Assembly (NCBI GenBank): GCA_035507915.1
Contig: DATJNS010000038.1
Span: forward strand, 1-64,000
Reading direction: 5' to 3'
Origin: JACQAI01 sp035507915
GTDB lineage: Bacteria; Pseudomonadota; Alphaproteobacteria; Elsterales; Elsteraceae
DNA length: 64,000 nt
Under the pieces are notes generated by a model, which was not told the DNA's origin, ran no database searches, and was given only the letters and a program-made list of their open reading frames with translations. Positions 1 to 10,472 of the stretch are shown here, piece by piece. Within the stretch, counting starts at the first letter, position 1; every line of letters begins with the position of its first letter. The translations under genes were made by a program, and so were the position numbers.

Positions 1-818
1 TCGTGCCCGAGCAGTTCGGCACGCCACTCCTGGTGCACGACGGCACGCAGATCGCGGCCACCCCGGATCAACCCGGCGGCAACATGGAAGGCAAGGAGGT
101 GCGCTTCGGCGTCACGATGAGCGGCCTGTTCGGCGCGATCACGACCTTGTTCACCACCGGCAGCGTCAACGCCATGCACGACAGCCTGACGCCGCTCGGG
201 GGCGCGGGGGCGATGATCGGCATGATGCTGCAGTGCGTGTTCGGCGGGAAAGGCGTCGGCTTCCTCGCCGCGCTGATCTACGGACTGGTCGCCGTGTTCA
301 TCGCCGGCCTGATGGTCGGCCGCACACCGGAGTTCCTCGGCAAGAAGATCGAGAAGCGCGAGATGATCCTGGTGTCGCTCGCTCTCCTGATCCACCCCCT
401 GATCATTCTCGCGCCGTCGTCCTGGTCGATGATCGCTCCATACGGCCTGTCGGCCCTCGGCAACGGCGCCATGCACGGCTACTCCGAGGTGCTGTACGCC
501 TTCGCCTCGCAAGCCGCCAACAACGGGTCGGCGTTCGCCGGGCTGAGCGGAAACACGCCCTGGTTCAACCTGGCGGGCGGGCTCGTCATCCTGATCGGCC
601 GCTATCCGCCGATCATCCTCATGATGGCTCTCGCGGGAGCGATCGCGCGCAAGCCGACGATCGCGCCGACGGTCGGCACCCTGCGGACCGACACCGTGCA
701 ATTCGGCGCCTTCTGGCTCGCCGTCATCCTGATCGTCGGAGCCCTGTCGTTCTTCCCGGCGCTCGTGCTCGGACCGCTCGCGGAGTTCTTCGCGATGCGC
801 CACGGCTTCACCTTCTAG
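1..818 (+). CDS. kdpA: KdpA, K+-transporting ATPase potassium-binding subunit (3' part)
   Basis: This is the C-terminal half of KdpA, the membrane subunit of the KdpFABC pump that carries K+ through its pore. The reading frame is open to the left edge, so the start lies outside the window. The visible part of about 272 residues has the KdpA signature of a glycine- and asparagine-rich pore loop (NMEGKEVRFG) followed by the TTLFTTGSVNAMHDSLTPLGG stretch read in pieces, and several strongly hydrophobic segments, for example around IYGLVAVFIAGLMVGRTPEF. The stop lies 13 bases before kdpB, which together with kdpC confirms the operon. Full-length KdpA is usually about 560 residues, so roughly half is missing only because of the window edge. 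Confidence 0.96.
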   Translation, partial: VPEQFGTPLLVHDGTQIAATPDQPGGNMEGKEVRFGVTMSGLFGAITTLFTTGSVNAMHDSLTPLGGAGAMIGMMLQCVFGGKGVGFLAALIYGLVAVFIAGLMVGRTPEFLGKKIEKREMILVSLALLIHPLIILAPSSWSMIAPYGLSALGNGAMHGYSEVLYAFASQAANNGSAFAGLSGNTPWFNLAGGLVILIGRYPPIILMMALAGAIARKPTIAPTVGTLRTDTVQFGAFWLAVILIVGALSFFPALVLGPLAEFFAMRHGFTF

Positions 819-831
819 GCGGGCGGCGATC

Positions 832-2913
832 ATGGCCCAAGACGTCTCGCTGCATGCCAGAGCGCGCCGGAGCCGACCGCTCGTCGCGTCACAGGCCTAC
901 GACAAGACCCTGCTGCTGCAGGCGCTCGTCGATTCCCTGAAGAAGTTCGATCCCCGCGTGCAGATCCGCAACCCCGTGATGTTCGTGGTGTGGCTCGGCT
1001 CGATCGTGACCGCCGCGCTGACGATCGAGCCCGACCTGTTCGGCCCGACCGGAGCAAGCCGCCTCTACAACGGCTCCCTGACCGTCATCCTCGCGTTGAC
1101 CGTGTGGTTCGCCAATTTCGCCGAGGCGATGGCGGAGGGTCGCGGCAAGGCCAAGGCCGCGGCGCTGCGGCGAACCCAGACCGAGCTGATGGCCCGGCGC
1201 GTCGCGCCGTCAGGCGAGACCGAGCTCGTGCGGGCGCGCGATCTCGCGCGCGGCGACGCCGTGCGCGTCGAGAAGGGCGACGTCATTCCGACCGACGGCG
1301 AGGTGCTCGAAGGCACGGGCTACGTCGACGAGTCCGCGATCACCGGCGAATCGGCCCCCGTGCTCAAGGAGCCGGGCACCGACATTCGCTCGTCGGTGAC
1401 CGCGGGGACCACGCTCATCTCCGACCACCTGCTCATCCGAGCCACCACCGATCCGGGCTCGAGCTTCCTCGATCGCATGATCCACCTGGTCGAGGGCGCG
1501 CGGCGCCAGAAGACGCCCAACGAGGTCGCGCTGACGGCGTTGCTCGCGATCCTGACGCTGATCTTCCTCATCGTCGTCGCCGCCATGGCGCCGGTCGCCG
1601 CTTATTTGAAGGCGCAACTCAACGTCGCCGACCTGGCCGCGCTGCTGGTCGCGCTGATCCCGACGACCATCGGCGCGCTGCTGTCCGCCATCGGCATCGC
1701 CGGAATCGACCGCACGGTGCGCTTCAACGTGCTCGCCATGTCGGGCAAGGCGGTCGAGGCGGCGGGCGACGTCCACACCTTGCTGCTCGACAAGACCGGC
1801 ACGATCACGATCGGCAACCGCCAGGCGACCGAGTTCATCCCGCTCGCCGGCTGCCCGGCGAGCGAGCTGGTCCAGGCCGCCTACCTGGCATCGTCGTCCG
1901 ACTCGACGCCGGAGGGCCGCTCGGTCGTCGCCCTGGCGGAGCGGCTAGGCGCCGCGCCAGGCCAGCTGTTGATCGGCGCGCACAGCATGGATTTCTCGGC
2001 CGAGACCCGCATGAGCGGCATGAACCTGGCCGACGGCCGGATCATCCGCAAGGGCGCGATCAATGCCATCGTCCAGCACGTCGCCGACGCGCACGGGGCC
2101 CCCGAGCCGGCAGATCTCCAGGACGTCGTGCGGCGCATCGCCAACATGGGGGCCACGCCGCTCGCGGTCTCGGTCGACGGCAGGATCCTCGGCGTGATCG
2201 CGCTGTCCGACGTGCTGAAGACCGGGATTCGCGATCGCATCCTGCGCCTCCGCGAGATGGGCATCCGCACCGTCATGGTCACCGGCGACAATCCGATCAC
2301 CGCCGCGGCGATCGCCGCACAGGCCGGCGTCGACGAATTCGTCGCCGAGGCCAAGCCCGAGGACAAGCTCCATTTGATCCAGCGCGAGCAGGCCCAGGGG
2401 CGCCTGGTCGCGATGACCGGCGACGGCACCAACGACGCGCCCGCGCTGGCGCAGGCCGACGTCGGTCTGGCGATGCATTCCGGGACCATGCCGGCAAAGG
2501 AAGCCGCAAACGTGATCGACCTGGACTCCGACCCCGCCAAGCTGATCGATCTGGTCGCGCTGGGCAAACAGATGCTGATCACGCGCGGCGCGGTCACGAC
2601 GTTCTCGGTCGCCAACGACGTCGCCAAGTATTTCGCCATCATCCCGGCGATGTTCATCACGGCGCTGCCCGGTCTCTCCGCCCTGAACGTCATGGGCCTT
2701 GCGACGCCGCAGAGCGCGGTCTTGTCGGCTCTGATCTTCAACGCCCTGATCATTCCCGCCTTGATCCCGCTCGCGCTGCGTGGCGTCCAGTTCCGCCCGA
2801 CGAGCGCCGAAGCGACGTTCTACCGCAATCTCATGGTCTACGGCGTCGGTGGCCTGATCGCGCCGTTCGTCGGCATCAAGGCGATCGATATGTTGCTCGC
2901 GGTGGTGATGTGA
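832..2913 (+). CDS. kdpB: KdpB, K+-transporting P-type ATPase catalytic subunit
   Basis: KdpB hydrolyses ATP to drive K+ uptake through KdpA at the inner membrane. The 693-residue protein is close to the usual 680. The P-type phosphorylation motif DKTGT is visible with its aspartate near residue 320, the actuator motif TGES near residues 171-174 and the hinge motif TGDGTNDAPAL in the P domain. Hydrophobic helices lie near residues 45-100, 235-290 and 590-690, as in the family. The N-terminus is about a dozen residues longer than in E. coli. The ATG start follows kdpA by 13 bases, and the TGA stop overlaps the kdpC start by one base (TGATG), so the three are expected to be translated together. 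Confidence 0.98.
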   Translation: MAQDVSLHARARRSRPLVASQAYDKTLLLQALVDSLKKFDPRVQIRNPVMFVVWLGSIVTAALTIEPDLFGPTGASRLYNGSLTVILALTVWFANFAEAMAEGRGKAKAAALRRTQTELMARRVAPSGETELVRARDLARGDAVRVEKGDVIPTDGEVLEGTGYVDESAITGESAPVLKEPGTDIRSSVTAGTTLISDHLLIRATTDPGSSFLDRMIHLVEGARRQKTPNEVALTALLAILTLIFLIVVAAMAPVAAYLKAQLNVADLAALLVALIPTTIGALLSAIGIAGIDRTVRFNVLAMSGKAVEAAGDVHTLLLDKTGTITIGNRQATEFIPLAGCPASELVQAAYLASSSDSTPEGRSVVALAERLGAAPGQLLIGAHSMDFSAETRMSGMNLADGRIIRKGAINAIVQHVADAHGAPEPADLQDVVRRIANMGATPLAVSVDGRILGVIALSDVLKTGIRDRILRLREMGIRTVMVTGDNPITAAAIAAQAGVDEFVAEAKPEDKLHLIQREQAQGRLVAMTGDGTNDAPALAQADVGLAMHSGTMPAKEAANVIDLDSDPAKLIDLVALGKQMLITRGAVTTFSVANDVAKYFAIIPAMFITALPGLSALNVMGLATPQSAVLSALIFNALIIPALIPLALRGVQFRPTSAEATFYRNLMVYGVGGLIAPFVGIKAIDMLLAVVM

Positions 2914-3545
2914 TGGAGGGTCGCATGCTCGGCATCGCTGTGCCTGCCGCGCGGCTGGCGCTGGTCACCGGCGTCCTGTGCGGTCTCATCTACCCCTTGG
3001 CGATCACCGGCATCGCCCAGCTCCTGATGCCCGCCCGGGCGAACGGCAGCCTGGTCCGGGTGGCGGACGGGACGATCCTCGGGTCGCGGCTGATCGGCCA
3101 GCAATGGGACGGGCCGGAATGGTTCCACGGCCGCCCCTCGGCGATCACCCTCACCGACCCCGCGGACCCGGCCAAGACGATCGCCGCGCCCTACGACGCC
3201 GCGAGCTCAGGCGGCTCGAACCTGGGGCCGACCAGCAAAGCCCTGGCGACCCGCCTGGATCGCGATCACTGGTCCCTGGGGGCGGATCAGCCCGAGCTGC
3301 TGAGCCAGTTCCTGCCGAGCGACATGCTGACGGCGTCGGCATCCGGACTCGACCCCGACATCAGTCCGGCGAACGCCGCGCTGCAAGTTCCGCGCGTCGC
3401 CCGCGCCCGGCATCTGACCCTGGCGACGGTTCAGGATCTCGTGAGCCGCCACACGAGCGGCCGCGCGCTGGGCGTCTTCGGCGAGCCGCGCGTCAACGTG
3501 CTCGAGCTGAATTTGGCGCTCCAAGGTGCGGCCGCCGGATCCTAG
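2913..3545 (+). CDS. kdpC: KdpC, K+-transporting ATPase subunit C
   Basis: KdpC is the single-helix periplasmic subunit that stabilises the KdpAB complex and helps ATP binding. The 210-residue product has one N-terminal membrane helix (about residues 11-35, LVTGVLCGLIYPLAITGIAQ) and the family motifs FHGRPSA, SSGGSNLGPTS and, near the end, FGEPRVNVLELNLAL. The start ATG overlaps the kdpB stop by one base. A second in-frame ATG four codons later (MLGIAV) could also serve. Nothing unusual was seen. Confidence 0.96.
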   Translation: MEGRMLGIAVPAARLALVTGVLCGLIYPLAITGIAQLLMPARANGSLVRVADGTILGSRLIGQQWDGPEWFHGRPSAITLTDPADPAKTIAAPYDAASSGGSNLGPTSKALATRLDRDHWSLGADQPELLSQFLPSDMLTASASGLDPDISPANAALQVPRVARARHLTLATVQDLVSRHTSGRALGVFGEPRVNVLELNLALQGAAAGS

Positions 3546-3606
3546 CGCCCGGCCCGCCGCGCGGGTGCGCTCTCCGTCGATGCGAAACCTGTAGTAATCT
3601 CACGCC

Positions 3607-6348
3607 ATGCCCGCCGAGCCCCTCGACCGCGAGGAACGTCGCCCGTCGCCCGAAGCCCTGCTGGCGGCCGCCCAGGAGCAGGGGCGCGGGCGCCTGAAGA
3701 TCTTCCTCGGCGCCGCGCCCGGCGTCGGCAAGACCTACGACATGCTCGAGACGGCGCGCGCCAAGATCCGCGAAGGCGTCGACGTCGTGATCGGCATCGT
3801 CGAGACCCATGGCCGGCCGGAGACCGCAGCGCTGCTCGAGGGCTTCGAGGTCATGCCCCGCCAGCGCATCGAGTACAAGGGCCGCGTCCTCGAGGAGATG
3901 GATCTCGACGCCATCCTGGCGCGCCGGCCCCAGCTCGTGCTGGTCGACGAGCTCGCCCACACCAACGCGCCCGGCAGCCGCCATCCCAAGCGCTACCTCG
4001 ACGTCCAGGAGCTGCTGGTCGCCGGCATCGACGTCTACACCACGCTCAACATCCAGCACGTCGAGAGCCTGAACGACGTGGTCGCGCAGATCACCCGCAT
4101 CCGGGTGCGCGAGACCCTGCCCGACAGCGTGCTCGACGCGGCGCACGAGATCGAGCTGGTCGACCTCACGCCCGAGGACCTGGTCCAGCGCCTCAAGGAG
4201 GGCAAGGTCTACGTGCGCGACCAGGCGGAGCGCGCCATCCGCCACTATTTCCAGCCCGGCAACCTGACCGCGCTGCGCGAATTGGCGCTGCGCCGTACCG
4301 CCGAGCGCGTCGACGACCAGATGGTCAACTACATGCAGGCGCACGCGATCGCCGGGCCGTGGGCCGCCGGCGAGCGCCTGCTGGTGTGCGTCAGCGAGAG
4401 CCCGTCGATCACCGCGCTGATCCGCTACGCGCGGCGCGCCGCCGACCGCCTGCACGCCAAGTGGACGGCGATCTACATCGAATCGCAGCGCCACCACAGC
4501 CTGACCGAGGCGCAGCGCGACCGCATCGCCGAGGCGCTGCGGCTCGCCGAGCGGCTGGGCGCCGAGACGATCCGGATTCCCGGCCGGCGCATCGCCGACG
4601 AGCTGATCGCCTACGCGACCGCCAACAACATCACCCAGATCATCATCGGCAAGTCGGAGCGCTCGCCCTGGTTCGAGCTGCTGCACGGCTCGGTGGTGCG
4701 CGAGCTGGTCAAGCGCGCCGGCAACATCAGCGTGCACGTGCGCGCGATCAAGGACGACGAGCTCGCCCCGGAAGGCGAGGTCGCGGCGCGCCCGCCGGGC
4801 TCGGCGTTCCGGCCCGGCCCCTATCTGCGCAGCTTCCTGATGGTCGGACTGGCGCTCGGCGTCTCCGAGCTGATCGCCCAGTTGATCGAGGTGCCCAATC
4901 TCTCGCTCGTGTTCCTGACCGCCATCCTGCTGTGCGCGATCTCCTACGGGCTCGGGCCGTCGCTGTTCGCGGTCGGCCTCAGCGTGCTCGCCTACAACTT
5001 CTTCTTCCTGCCGCCGATCTACACCTTCACGATCGCCGATCCCGCCAACGTGATCGCGCTGGTCGCCTTCCTGATCGCCGCCGTGCTGGTCAGCAACCTG
5101 GCCGCGCACACGCGCAGCCAGGCCAAGACCGCCGCCGACCGCGCCAAGACGACGGCGGAGCTCTACGCCTACAGCCGCAAGCTCGCCGGCATCGCCAAGC
5201 TCGACGACCTCCTGTGGGCGACCGCCTACCAGATCGCCGCGATGCTCAAGGTCCGGGTCGTCGTCCTGATGCCCGAGGGCGAGACCTTGGCGCTGCGCGC
5301 CGCCTACCCGCCCGAGGACGAGATCGACGCGGCCGACCTGGCGGCGGCGCGTTGGACCTGGATCCACAACCGGCCGGCCGGACGCGGCTCCGACACCCTG
5401 CCGGGCACCAAGCGGCTGTTCCTGCCGCTGCGCACCGGGCGCGGCTCGGTCGGCGTGCTGGGCATCGATCGCGACCGACCGGGCCAGCTGCTCGCGCCCG
5501 ACGAGCGCCGGCTGCTCGATGCGCTCGCCGATCAGACGGCCGTCGCGGTCGAGCGCATCCGCCTGGCCGAGGACATCGACCAGGCGCGCCTCGACGCCGA
5601 GACCGAGCGCCTGCGCGCCGCGCTGCTGACCTCGATCTCGCACGATTTGCGCACGCCGCTCGCCTCGATCCTCGGTTCGATCACCAGCCTGCGCTCCTAC
5701 GGCGCCGCCTACGACGCGGCGACGCGCGACGAGCTGATGGCGACCGTCCAGGAAGAGGCCGAGCGGCTCAACCGCTTCGTCGGCAACCTGCTCGACATGA
5801 CGCGGCTGGAATCCGGGGCGCTCGAATTCAAGCGCCAGCGGATCGATCTCGGCGACATCGTCGGCACCGCGTTGCAGCGTTGCGCCAAGGTGCTCGCCCG
5901 CCATCGGGTCGAGATCGACCTGCCGAACGACCTGCCGGCGTTCGAGCTCGATTTCGTGCTGTTCGAGCAGGTGCTCGTCAATCTGCTCGACAACGCCGCC
6001 AAATATACCCCGGCCGGCACGATGATCCGGATCCGTGCGCAACGCGCCGGCGACTATGCCGTCGTCGAGGTGATCGACGAGGGCGAAGGCATTCCGCCGG
6101 CCGACCTCGAGCGCGTGTTCGACAAGTTCTATCGTGTCCACGCCACCGACCGCCAACGCGCCGGCACCGGGCTCGGCCTCGCGATCTGCCGCGGCTTCGT
6201 CGAGGCGCTGGGCGGCCGCATCTTCGCCACCAACCGCACCGACCGGCCGGGCGCGGTGCTCACCATCACGCTGCCGATCCCGCCGCAGCAGCCGGCGCCC
6301 GAAGAACCGAAGGCCCATGAGCTCGCAATCGACCATCCTGATCGTTGA
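3607..6348 (+). CDS. kdpD: KdpD, osmosensitive K+ channel sensor histidine kinase
   Basis: KdpD senses K+ limitation or turgor and phosphorylates KdpE. At 913 residues it is full length. In order: the cytoplasmic KdpD domain with a Walker-type loop GAAPGVGKT (near residues 38-46) and [15 protein letters not shown]; a universal-stress-like domain (about 255-375); four closely spaced membrane helices (about 405-500) containing the conserved NFFFLPP loop; a GAF-like region; the dimerisation H-box [12 protein letters not shown] near residues 678-690; and the ATPase core with [18 protein letters not shown], and GTGLGLAIC. It lies 61 bases after kdpC and its 3' end overlaps kdpE by 32 bases. A K+-responsive promoter for the whole set would lie left of the window. 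Confidence 0.97.
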   Translation: MPAEPLDREERRPSPEALLAAAQEQGRGRLKIFLGAAPGVGKTYDMLETARAKIREGVDVVIGIVETHGRPETAALLEGFEVMPRQRIEYKGRVLEEMDLDAILARRPQLVLVDELAHTNAPGSRHPKRYLDVQELLVAGIDVYTTLNIQHVESLNDVVAQITRIRVRETLPDSVLDAAHEIELVDLTPEDLVQRLKEGKVYVRDQAERAIRHYFQPGNLTALRELALRRTAERVDDQMVNYMQAHAIAGPWAAGERLLVCVSESPSITALIRYARRAADRLHAKWTAIYIESQRHHSLTEAQRDRIAEALRLAERLGAETIRIPGRRIADELIAYATANNITQIIIGKSERSPWFELLHGSVVRELVKRAGNISVHVRAIKDDELAPEGEVAARPPGSAFRPGPYLRSFLMVGLALGVSELIAQLIEVPNLSLVFLTAILLCAISYGLGPSLFAVGLSVLAYNFFFLPPIYTFTIADPANVIALVAFLIAAVLVSNLAAHTRSQAKTAADRAKTTAELYAYSRKLAGIAKLDDLLWATAYQIAAMLKVRVVVLMPEGETLALRAAYPPEDEIDAADLAAARWTWIHNRPAGRGSDTLPGTKRLFLPLRTGRGSVGVLGIDRDRPGQLLAPDERRLLDALADQTAVAVERIRLAEDIDQARLDAETERLRAALLTSISHDLRTPLASILGSITSLRSYGAAYDAATRDELMATVQEEAERLNRFVGNLLDMTRLESGALEFKRQRIDLGDIVGTALQRCAKVLARHRVEIDLPNDLPAFELDFVLFEQVLVNLLDNAAKYTPAGTMIRIRAQRAGDYAVVEVIDEGEGIPPADLERVFDKFYRVHATDRQRAGTGLGLAICRGFVEALGGRIFATNRTDRPGAVLTITLPIPPQQPAPEEPKAHELAIDHPDR

Positions 6349-7009
6349 CGACGAGCCGCCGATCCGGCGTTTCCTGCGCACCAGCCTGGCGGCGCAGGAC
6401 TATCGCGTGGTCGAGGCCGACACCGGCGCGGCGGCGCTGGCGCGCATCGCCGACGAACGCCCGGACCTGATCGTTCTCGATCTCGGCCTGCCCGACATCG
6501 ACGGCATCGAGCTGATCCGGCGCATCCGCCAGACCGTCGAGACGCCGATCGTCGTGCTCTCGGTACGCGACGACGAGCGCGGCAAGGTCGAAGCCCTCGA
6601 CCTCGGCGCCAGCGACTACGTGACCAAGCCGTTCGGCACCGAGGAGCTGCTCGCGCGCGTGCGCGCGGCGCTGCGCCACCGCCTGCTCGAACAGGGCGAG
6701 CGGCCGATCTTCAAGCTGAAGGACCTGGAGGTCGACCTAGTGCGCCGCATCGTCATGCGCCGCCAGGAGCGCATCCACCTGACGCCCAAGGAATACGAGC
6801 TCCTGCGCCATCTGATCGCGCACGCCGGCAAGGTGCTGACCCACAAGCAGCTCTTGCGCGAGATCTGGGGCCCGGCGCACGTCGAGGACAGCGACTATCT
6901 GCGCAGCTACGTCCGCATGCTGCGCAACAAGATCGAGGACGACCCGGCCCAGCCCAAGCTGCTGCTGACCGAGCCGGGCGTCGGCTACCGCCTCAACACG
7001 CTGGATTAG
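6317..7009 (+). CDS. kdpE: KdpE, response regulator of the kdp operon
   Basis: KdpE is the OmpR-type transcription factor that turns on kdp expression once phosphorylated by KdpD. The start chosen ([15 protein letters not shown]) lies inside the end of kdpD, giving 230 residues, the usual family size. The receiver domain shows the acidic pair DDE, the phospho-acceptor aspartate in [13 protein letters not shown], and the lysine in YVTKPFG. The C-terminal winged-helix domain shows [12 protein letters not shown] and [16 protein letters not shown], with the terminal GVGYRL typical of the OmpR family. It faces the next gene tail to tail with only 12 bases between them. Confidence 0.97.
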   Translation: MSSQSTILIVDDEPPIRRFLRTSLAAQDYRVVEADTGAAALARIADERPDLIVLDLGLPDIDGIELIRRIRQTVETPIVVLSVRDDERGKVEALDLGASDYVTKPFGTEELLARVRAALRHRLLEQGERPIFKLKDLEVDLVRRIVMRRQERIHLTPKEYELLRHLIAHAGKVLTHKQLLREIWGPAHVEDSDYLRSYVRMLRNKIEDDPAQPKLLLTEPGVGYRLNTLD

Positions 7010-7021
7010 GTCGGCGCGGCG

Positions 7022-8281
7022 CTACTCCGCGGCCTTGGGCACGTCGACCTGACCGATCACGCCCTCGCCTTGGAGCGCGGCGATCGACGCCGGCGTCATG
7101 CTGAGCCAGGTCTCGAGCACCTGGGCGTTGTGTTCGCCCAGCATGGGCGAGGGCTTGACGCGCGGCGACGCGCCGTCGATCTGCACCGGCCAGGCCGGCA
7201 TCTTGTACGGCCCGTGCTTCGGATGGTGCATCACCTGCATGATGCCGCGTTCCTCGAAGCTCGCGTCGTTCTGCAGCTCCAAGGTGTCGAGCACCGCGCC
7301 CGCCGGCACGCCGGCCTCGCCGATCAGCTTCATGGCCTCGTGCTTGGTGTGGTGCTGCGTCCACGCCCGGATGATCTCCTCGACCTCGGCGGTTCGCTCG
7401 AAGCGGAGCTGCGGGGTCGAATAGCGCGGATCGTCGATCAGGTCCTCGCGGCCCATGACCTTGAGGAGGCGCGTCCAGTGCTCCGGATTGGCGCGGCTGC
7501 AGAACACGTAGACGTAGTCGTTGGGTCCGCCCGGCTTGCACGGATAGATGCCCGACGGCGCGATGTTGATGCCCGCCATCTTGGCGCCGTTGCGGCCCGT
7601 CACCTTGCCGGTGCGCGCCTGGCTCGAGAAGCCGATGCGCATGTAGTGCAGCATGGCGTCCTGCATGCCGACCTGGAGGCGGCAGCCCTCGCCGGTCGCC
7701 CGCTTCTTGTAGAGCGCGCCGATCAGGGTGATCGCCATCAGCATGCCGGTGCCGGTGTCGCCGAGCGCGATGCCGGGCTTCGCCGGCGGCCGGTCGGCGT
7801 CGCCGGTCACGCTCATGACGCCGCCGGTGGCCTGCGCGATCATATCGAAGGCGAGATACTTCTCGAACGGGCTGGCCGCGCCGAAGCCCTTGACCTGGGC
7901 GTAGATGATGCCCGGGTTGAGCGCCTTGACCGCCTCGTAGCCGAGACCGAGCCGGTCGATCGTGCCGGGTGCCATGTTCTCCATGCAGACGTCGGCCTTC
8001 TTGAGCAGCTCCTTGACCAGCGCCAGGCCCTTCGGCGACTTGAGGTCGACCGTCAGCGACTTCTTGTTGGCGTTGAACATGTGGAAGTAATAGGGGTCGG
8101 TCTCGGGCTTGCCGGGGATGATCCGGCGACCCGGGTCGCCGACCTTCGGGTTCTCGATCTTGACCACCTCGGCGCCCAGCCAGGCCAGCGCCTCGGTACA
8201 GGACGGCCCCGCCTCGAATTGGGTGAAGTCGACGATCCGCACGCCTTCCAGGAACTTCACCTCGACGCTCTTCCCACTCAT
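7022..8281 (-). CDS. Family III CoA-transferase (CaiB/BaiF type)
   Basis: Family III enzymes move CoA from an acyl-CoA to a free carboxylate by way of an aspartyl-CoA thioester. Typical family features are the N-terminal GVRIVDFTQFEAGP, WLGAEVVKIENP, the DLKSPKG and ENMAPGTIDRLGLGY segments, and an aspartate in GMQDAMLH that sits where the catalytic residue is expected. The start at MSGKSVEV was preferred over an upstream GTG because GGAGGAG lies seven bases before it; this gives 419 residues, the normal length. The acyl group cannot be told from sequence. An orphan TRAP binding protein follows upstream on the same strand (about 100 bases away), which may mean uptake and activation of an organic acid, but that is inference. 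Confidence 0.9.
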   Translation of the reverse strand: MSGKSVEVKFLEGVRIVDFTQFEAGPSCTEALAWLGAEVVKIENPKVGDPGRRIIPGKPETDPYYFHMFNANKKSLTVDLKSPKGLALVKELLKKADVCMENMAPGTIDRLGLGYEAVKALNPGIIYAQVKGFGAASPFEKYLAFDMIAQATGGVMSVTGDADRPPAKPGIALGDTGTGMLMAITLIGALYKKRATGEGCRLQVGMQDAMLHYMRIGFSSQARTGKVTGRNGAKMAGINIAPSGIYPCKPGGPNDYVYVFCSRANPEHWTRLLKVMGREDLIDDPRYSTPQLRFERTAEVEEIIRAWTQHHTKHEAMKLIGEAGVPAGAVLDTLELQNDASFEERGIMQVMHHPKHGPYKMPAWPVQIDGASPRVKPSPMLGEHNAQVLETWLSMTPASIAALQGEGVIGQVDVPKAAE

Positions 8282-8384
8282 CGCTGGCTCCTCCTCCGGT
8301 TCGGCCGTCGCCGCGGCACCCTTGGCCGCCACCATAGCGCAAGCCGACGCCCAGCCAAAATCGGCCGGTGCCGGCCAGCGCCGC

Positions 8385-9377
8385 CTAGCGTTCGAGGGCT
8401 TTGGCGATCGCCGCGCCGTCGGGGCCGGCGCGTTTGACCCAATCGTCGGCCATGGTGCGGCCGACGGCGCGGAACTCGCGCATCATCTCGGCCGACGGCT
8501 CGACGACCTTGAGGCCGTGCTCGGTGAAGGTCCGCTTGATCTCGACGGCGTTCAGCCGCGCCAGGCGCCAGCCATCGAGCTCGGCGCGCGCGGCGACCTC
8601 CAGCACGGCTGCCTGGATGTCCTCCGGCAGCCGGCGGAACGCGCGGTCGTTGACCACGATGGCCTCGCGCGGGTGGGCGGCATTGGTCGGATAGAAATAG
8701 CGCGCGTACTCCCAGGCGGCGGTGTCGATCCCCAAGGTCGGCGAGGCCAGCATCGCGGTGACCTCGCCCGACGCGAAGGCCTGGCGCACGCCGACCGCGC
8801 GGATCGCGACCGGGTCGGCGCCGATCAGTTGCGCCAGGCGCTGCGTCGTCGGCGTCACGGCACGGAACTTGACGCCGCGCAGGTCGCTCAACCGGGCGAT
8901 CGGCGCGCGCGTGTAGAAGCCCTGGCCGGGGCCGGGAACCGAGTAGAGGAGCCGCAGCCGCTGGGCCTCCAGGCGCTTCTCGAGATACGGCTTCTGGATC
9001 TGGTAGAGCCGCCAGGCGTCGTCGAGCCCGGCGGCGAGGAACGGGATCGCATCCGCCTCGTAGATCGGATCCTCGTGGCCGTAGGCGGCGAGCAGGAAGG
9101 CGCCGATATTGACCTGGCCGCTCTGGATCGCGCCCTTGATCTCGGGCATCGGAAACAGCGATGCGTTGTCGTGGACCGTGATCTCGAAGCGACCGCCGGT
9201 CGCCTTGGCGATCGCGTCGACGAACTCCAGCACGTTCTGGGTACGGAAGTTGCTGTCGGCATAGGGCGTCGGCATGTCCCAACGGATCTCGGCACCGCTT
9301 TGGGCGCCGGCCGGCGCCGCACCCGCGAGCGCCGCGCACGCCACCATCGCCACCACCACGGCCAAAGACCTCGACAA
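8385..9377 (-). CDS. TRAP transporter substrate-binding protein, DctP family
   Basis: A periplasmic binding protein of the DctP family, which captures organic acids or similar solutes for a TRAP transporter. A signal peptide covers about residues 1-26, ending at PAGAQ. The mature part has the family core LRGVKFRAVTPTTQRLAQLIGADPV, whose arginine usually pairs with the ligand carboxylate, and QAFASGEVTAML further on. The start is a TTG (MSRSL), since a positively charged N-terminus before the hydrophobic segment is needed; an internal ATG would cut the signal peptide. No DctQ or DctM membrane component lies nearby in the window, so the partner must be elsewhere or the gene is an orphan. Confidence 0.9.
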   Translation of the reverse strand: MSRSLAVVVAMVACAALAGAAPAGAQSGAEIRWDMPTPYADSNFRTQNVLEFVDAIAKATGGRFEITVHDNASLFPMPEIKGAIQSGQVNIGAFLLAAYGHEDPIYEADAIPFLAAGLDDAWRLYQIQKPYLEKRLEAQRLRLLYSVPGPGQGFYTRAPIARLSDLRGVKFRAVTPTTQRLAQLIGADPVAIRAVGVRQAFASGEVTAMLASPTLGIDTAAWEYARYFYPTNAAHPREAIVVNDRAFRRLPEDIQAAVLEVAARAELDGWRLARLNAVEIKRTFTEHGLKVVEPSAEMMREFRAVGRTMADDWVKRAGPDGAAIAKALER

Positions 9378-9536
9378 GCCCGCCGTCCCGCCCTCGTCAA
9401 CGGCCGGAAGCCTAGGGGACGTGCCGGCGCGACTTCAACACCCGGCTCCCGAGCGCTTCAGAGGGGGTGGCGCCGGCCGCGCGATCGCATTATGTGGTGG
9501 GCACGCCCCTTCCCACCCATGTCTGGAATCCGAACC

Positions 9537-10313
9537 ATGGCGAGCGTCGTCGATCTCAACAGCGACATGGGCGAAAGCTTCGGCGTCTACACCCTCGGCC
9601 ATGACGCCGAGATGCTCGACATCGTGAGCTCGGCCAACGTCGCTTGCGGCTTCCACGCCGGCGACCCGCTGGTGATGGCCGACACGGTGGCGCGCGCGCG
9701 CGCCAACCGGGTCGACGTCGGCGCGCACCCGAGCCTGCTCGACCTGTGGGGGTTCGGCCGGCGCACCATCCAGGGCGAGGCGCCCGAGGACATCGAGAAG
9801 GCGGTCGTCTACCAGATCGGCGCCCTGCAGGCGATCGCCGTCCACGGCGGTCACCGTGTCACGCACGTCAAGATCCACGGCGCGCTCAACAACATGGCCG
9901 CCGCCGACCCGGCGCTGGCGCGCGCCGTGGCGCGTGGCATCAAGGGGATCGATCGCGACCTCATCTTCGTCGTGATCGCCGGCACCGAGCTCGAGCGGGC
10001 GGGCCTCGAGCTCGAGCTGCGCATCGCGCGCGAGGTCTATGCCGACCGCACCTACCAGGACAACGGGCAGCTGACGCCGCGCAAGCAGCCCGGCGCGGTG
10101 CTGCACGACGCCGAGCTCGCCGCGCGCCGCGTACTCCAAATGGTCGAGGAGCAGGCGATCCGCAGCGTCAACGGCGTCAAGCTTCCGGTCCGGATCGACA
10201 CGATCTGCGTGCACGGCGACAACCCGGCGGCGGTCGGCATGGCGCGCGCCGTGCGCACGACGCTCGAGCGCGCCGGCGTGACGGTGCGGCCGATGAGCCA
10301 ATCGATCAATTGA
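9537..10313 (+). CDS. pxpA: LamB/YcsF family protein, 5-oxoprolinase subunit A (PxpA-like)
   Basis: PxpA works with PxpB and PxpC to open 5-oxoproline (pyroglutamate) to glutamate using ATP. The 258-residue product has the family signature DLNSDMGESFG at the start, then ANVACGFHAGDP, VGAHPSLLD, GRRTI and the C-terminal CVHGDNP. The start MASVVDL was chosen to match the family; an ATG six codons upstream is possible. PxpB and PxpC are normally next door but are not found here, and both flanking genes encode orphan binding proteins. It could also act on another lactam or amide in this setting. Confidence 0.9.
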   Translation: MASVVDLNSDMGESFGVYTLGHDAEMLDIVSSANVACGFHAGDPLVMADTVARARANRVDVGAHPSLLDLWGFGRRTIQGEAPEDIEKAVVYQIGALQAIAVHGGHRVTHVKIHGALNNMAAADPALARAVARGIKGIDRDLIFVVIAGTELERAGLELELRIAREVYADRTYQDNGQLTPRKQPGAVLHDAELAARRVLQMVEEQAIRSVNGVKLPVRIDTICVHGDNPAAVGMARAVRTTLERAGVTVRPMSQSIN

Positions 10314-10472
10314 TCTGTGGCGCCACGGCATCATCGCGTCGCGTAGTGGAGCGACGCCCGGAATTTGCGGCCGGGTTGCCCGATTCTTGCTGTAAAGTCG
10401 CAGAGCGATTGCGACGCGGCGCGGCTGTGTCGTGCGTCTCGGCGATTCTGACGCGATGAGGAACCGACATCC

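Noticed and set aside
3546..3606. Terminator between kdpC and kdpD
   Set aside because: Only a weak, mismatched stem without a T-run; coupling of kdpD to the operon is common.
3493..6381. A 962-residue open frame opposite kdpD and kdpE
   Set aside because: It mirrors the kdpD coding frame, is arginine/aspartate-rich in the way antisense frames are in GC-rich DNA, and shows no motif. kdpD on the other strand is certain.
8109..9536. Long N-terminal extension of PxpA
   Set aside because: It lies opposite the TRAP binding protein and the PxpA signature starts at the internal ATG.
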